Assembly: GCA_963782495.1 (NCBI GenBank)
Contig: CAWAJU010000005.1
Span: 186,001 to 250,000 of the forward strand
Source of the DNA: DASQBT01 sp963782495
GTDB lineage: Bacteria; Pseudomonadota; Gammaproteobacteria; Burkholderiales; Thiobacillaceae
Length of the DNA: 64,000 bases
Reading direction: 5' to 3'
This document shows, piece by piece, positions 62,697-64,000 of this stretch. A model generated the notes under the pieces. It had not been told where the DNA came from, did no database searches, and worked only from the letters and a program-made list of their open reading frames with translations. The stretch's first letter is position 1. Every line of letters begins with the position of its first letter. The position numbers and the translations under genes are program-made.

Positions 62697-63550
62697 TCAA
62701 CTCTTTCCTGCTTCATGCCCAGGGCCAGGTCATACAAGGAATTCTTCTTTGCGCCAGTCAGCCGGGCGGCCAAACTCGCGGCCCGGCTCACCGGCAATTC
62801 TTCCAGCAGCAGGCTCAGTACCCGCTTGTGTTCCATTTCATCCTGATTGCAGTCTTGCGGCGCACCGGAAAGGATCAGGACAAACTCCCCCCTCTGCCGA
62901 TTGGGGTCCTCAACCAGCCAGTTCTCCGCTGCGCCCAGCGGCAAGGTATGAATCTGCTCGAAGCGTTTGCTCAATTCCCGCGCAATGGTCAGGGTTCGGT
63001 CCGGACCCAATACCATCGTCATATCTGCCACGGTCGTGGCAATCCGGTGCGGGGACTCGTAAAATACCAGGCCAAAAGGCAGATCCCGAACCGCAGACAA
63101 GGCTTTGCTACGCGCTTCGTCTTTCGCGGGCAGAAACCCGTAGAACAACCAGTGCTCAAATAATTGCCCGCTGACGGACAAGGCTGCCATTGCCGCGCTG
63201 GGGCCTGGAACTGGAATCACGGCGAGCTTGGCCCGATCTACCGCAGCCACCAGCCGAGCTCCCGGATCCGACACGGCAGGCGTACCTGCGTCAGTCACAT
63301 AGGCGACAACCTGACCGGCGCGGATGCGCTCTATGATTCCTTCTGCCGCCTGTTGTTCGTTGTGCTCACGCACTGATACCATTTCCTTGCGCAGACCAAA
63401 GTGATCCAGCAACACCCGGCTCACCCGGGTATCCTCCGCCGCTACGCAATCGGCCTGCTTCAACACTTCCAGCGCACGCAGGGTGATGTCCCCAAGATTT
63501 CCGATCGGGGTGGCAACTACATATAATCCGGGCATCAATCCCATTTGCAT
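62693..63550 (-). CDS. rsmI: 16S rRNA (cytidine1402-2'-O)-methyltransferase
   Basis: A 285-aa tetrapyrrole methylase-fold enzyme. It has LYVVATPIGNLGDITLRALEVL, AEDTRVSRVLLDHFG, YVTDAGTPAVSDPG, and FYESPHRI. It acts on the same 16S nucleotide as RsmH. The start may be ATG 63550 (AAGGTGAG upstream) or GTG 63559. It is divergent from yraN by about 20 nt, the usual arrangement. Confidence 0.96.
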   Translation of the reverse strand: MQMGLMPGLYVVATPIGNLGDITLRALEVLKQADCVAAEDTRVSRVLLDHFGLRKEMVSVREHNEQQAAEGIIERIRAGQVVAYVTDAGTPAVSDPGARLVAAVDRAKLAVIPVPGPSAAMAALSVSGQLFEHWLFYGFLPAKDEARSKALSAVRDLPFGLVFYESPHRIATTVADMTMVLGPDRTLTIARELSKRFEQIHTLPLGAAENWLVEDPNRQRGEFVLILSGAPQDCNQDEMEHKRVLSLLLEELPVSRAASLAARLTGAKKNSLYDLALGMKQERVE

Positions 63551-63573
63551 CTGACTCACCTTGCCATTTTCTC

Positions 63574-63927
63574 ATGTTGCGACAACTCCTCGGAAAATTC
63601 GCTGAGGGCAGGGCGGAGGCACACCTGAAAGCCCAGGGGCTGGGCTTGGTGGCGCGTAACGTGCGCAGCCGCTTTGGTGAAATCGACCTCATCATGCGCG
63701 ACGGCGACGTGCTGGTTTTTGTCGAAGTGCGTAGCCGCAGTCGCAACGATTTTGGCAGCGCCGCCGATAGCATCACGCCGGCCAAACAGCGTCGCATTGT
63801 GCTCGCGGCGCGTGAGTATCTGGCCCGACAGCCTGGGTATCCGGTCTGCCGGTTTGATGTGGTAACCATGGACGGCACGCGCAACGATCCAGTGTGGATC
63901 AGGAATGCCTTCGGCGATATGGGATAA
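63574..63927 (+). CDS. yraN: YraN family endonuclease-like protein (UPF0102)
   Basis: A 117-aa protein with the UPF0102 pattern: GRRAE-like GRAEAHLKAQGLGLVARNVRSRFGEIDLIMRDGDVLVFVEVRSRS, then ITPAKQRRIVLAAREYL. The E-(x)-D-x-(E/D)-V-K-type core suggests a Holliday-junction resolvase-like nuclease fold, but activity is generally unproven. Confidence 0.92.
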   Translation: MLRQLLGKFAEGRAEAHLKAQGLGLVARNVRSRFGEIDLIMRDGDVLVFVEVRSRSRNDFGSAADSITPAKQRRIVLAAREYLARQPGYPVCRFDVVTMDGTRNDPVWIRNAFGDMG

Positions 63928-63934
63928 TAATCAA

Positions 63935-64000
63935 ATGGATTTGATCGAACGCATCCAGGGCCATTTCGAGCAATCGGCCCGCCTCAAGCTGGAAACGGCC
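63935..64000 (+). CDS. SIS-domain protein, DiaA/GmhA-like (3'-truncated by window edge)
   Basis: Only the first 22 codons are present (MDLIERIQGHFEQSARLKL). That opening matches SIS-domain proteins related to phosphoheptose isomerase GmhA and DiaA, which normally follow yraN. DiaA, a DnaA-binding initiator, and GmhA, an LPS heptose enzyme, cannot be told apart from this fragment. Confidence 0.65.
   Translation, partial: MDLIERIQGHFEQSARLKLETA

Overview
The window looks like a GC-rich chromosome segment of a betaproteobacterium, probably Nitrosomonadales or Rhodocyclales. Reasons: a DUF2863 gene, PEP-CTERM exoproteins, a ChpA/PilL-type CheA hybrid, and the gene order pcm - rhodanese - tolC - waaA. 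The species cannot be named from sequence alone. No tRNA, rRNA operon, CRISPR array or intact insertion sequence was seen.

Layout. 1-3101: the 3' part of a type IV pilus-type CheA hybrid kinase. 3167-21699: an accessory block that reads as a metal (most likely copper) handling locus. Its minus strand carries a Tat-exported Csp1-like copper storage protein, a membrane-bound spermidine synthase-like protein, ApbE, a double outer-membrane barrel with a Met/His-rich linker, a DUF4266 lipoprotein, a TlpA thioredoxin, and three paralogous PEP-CTERM proteins whose predicted mature N-terminus is histidine. Its plus strand carries a BNR propeller with Cys/His motifs, a second TlpA protein, a TonB receptor, TonB-ExbB-ExbD, and an OprC/NosA-like copper receptor with CxxxM and HxM motifs. 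A 17-bp palindrome recurs at three sites around these operons. 21.7-35.8 kb: mostly housekeeping genes (uppP, thiC with a TPP riboswitch, pcm, rhodanese, tolC, waaA, UDP-sugar epimerase, pteridine reductase, midA-like, DUF2863), interrupted at 23.8-25.4 kb by a MACPF/tail-collar fusion gene lying between thiC and a broken second copy of the thiC 3' end. 35.8-41.4 kb: secA, a dciA-like gene, a 2OG-Fe dioxygenase with a coupled mini-ORF, an inverted-repeat element, a lipoprotein and a small membrane protein.

41.4-60.5 kb: the complete dcw (division and cell wall) cluster on the minus strand, from mraZ to ftsZ and then lpxC, mostly joined by ATGA or TGATG overlaps. An array of 10-bp MraZ boxes lies over the mraZ promoter. 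At two junctions (murE/murF and murC/murB) four copies of a 110-bp repeat are inserted. The repeats keep the ATGA coupling and create small ORFs starting MSSKEGPR. 60.6-64.0 kb: rnpB, a DUF1269 gene, pyrC, rsmI, yraN and the start of a SIS-domain gene.

The two most unusual items are the secreted N-terminal-histidine PEP-CTERM trio within the copper-type locus, and the repeat-encoded coupled mini-ORFs in the dcw cluster. Functions are inferred from motifs and context; no database search was possible.
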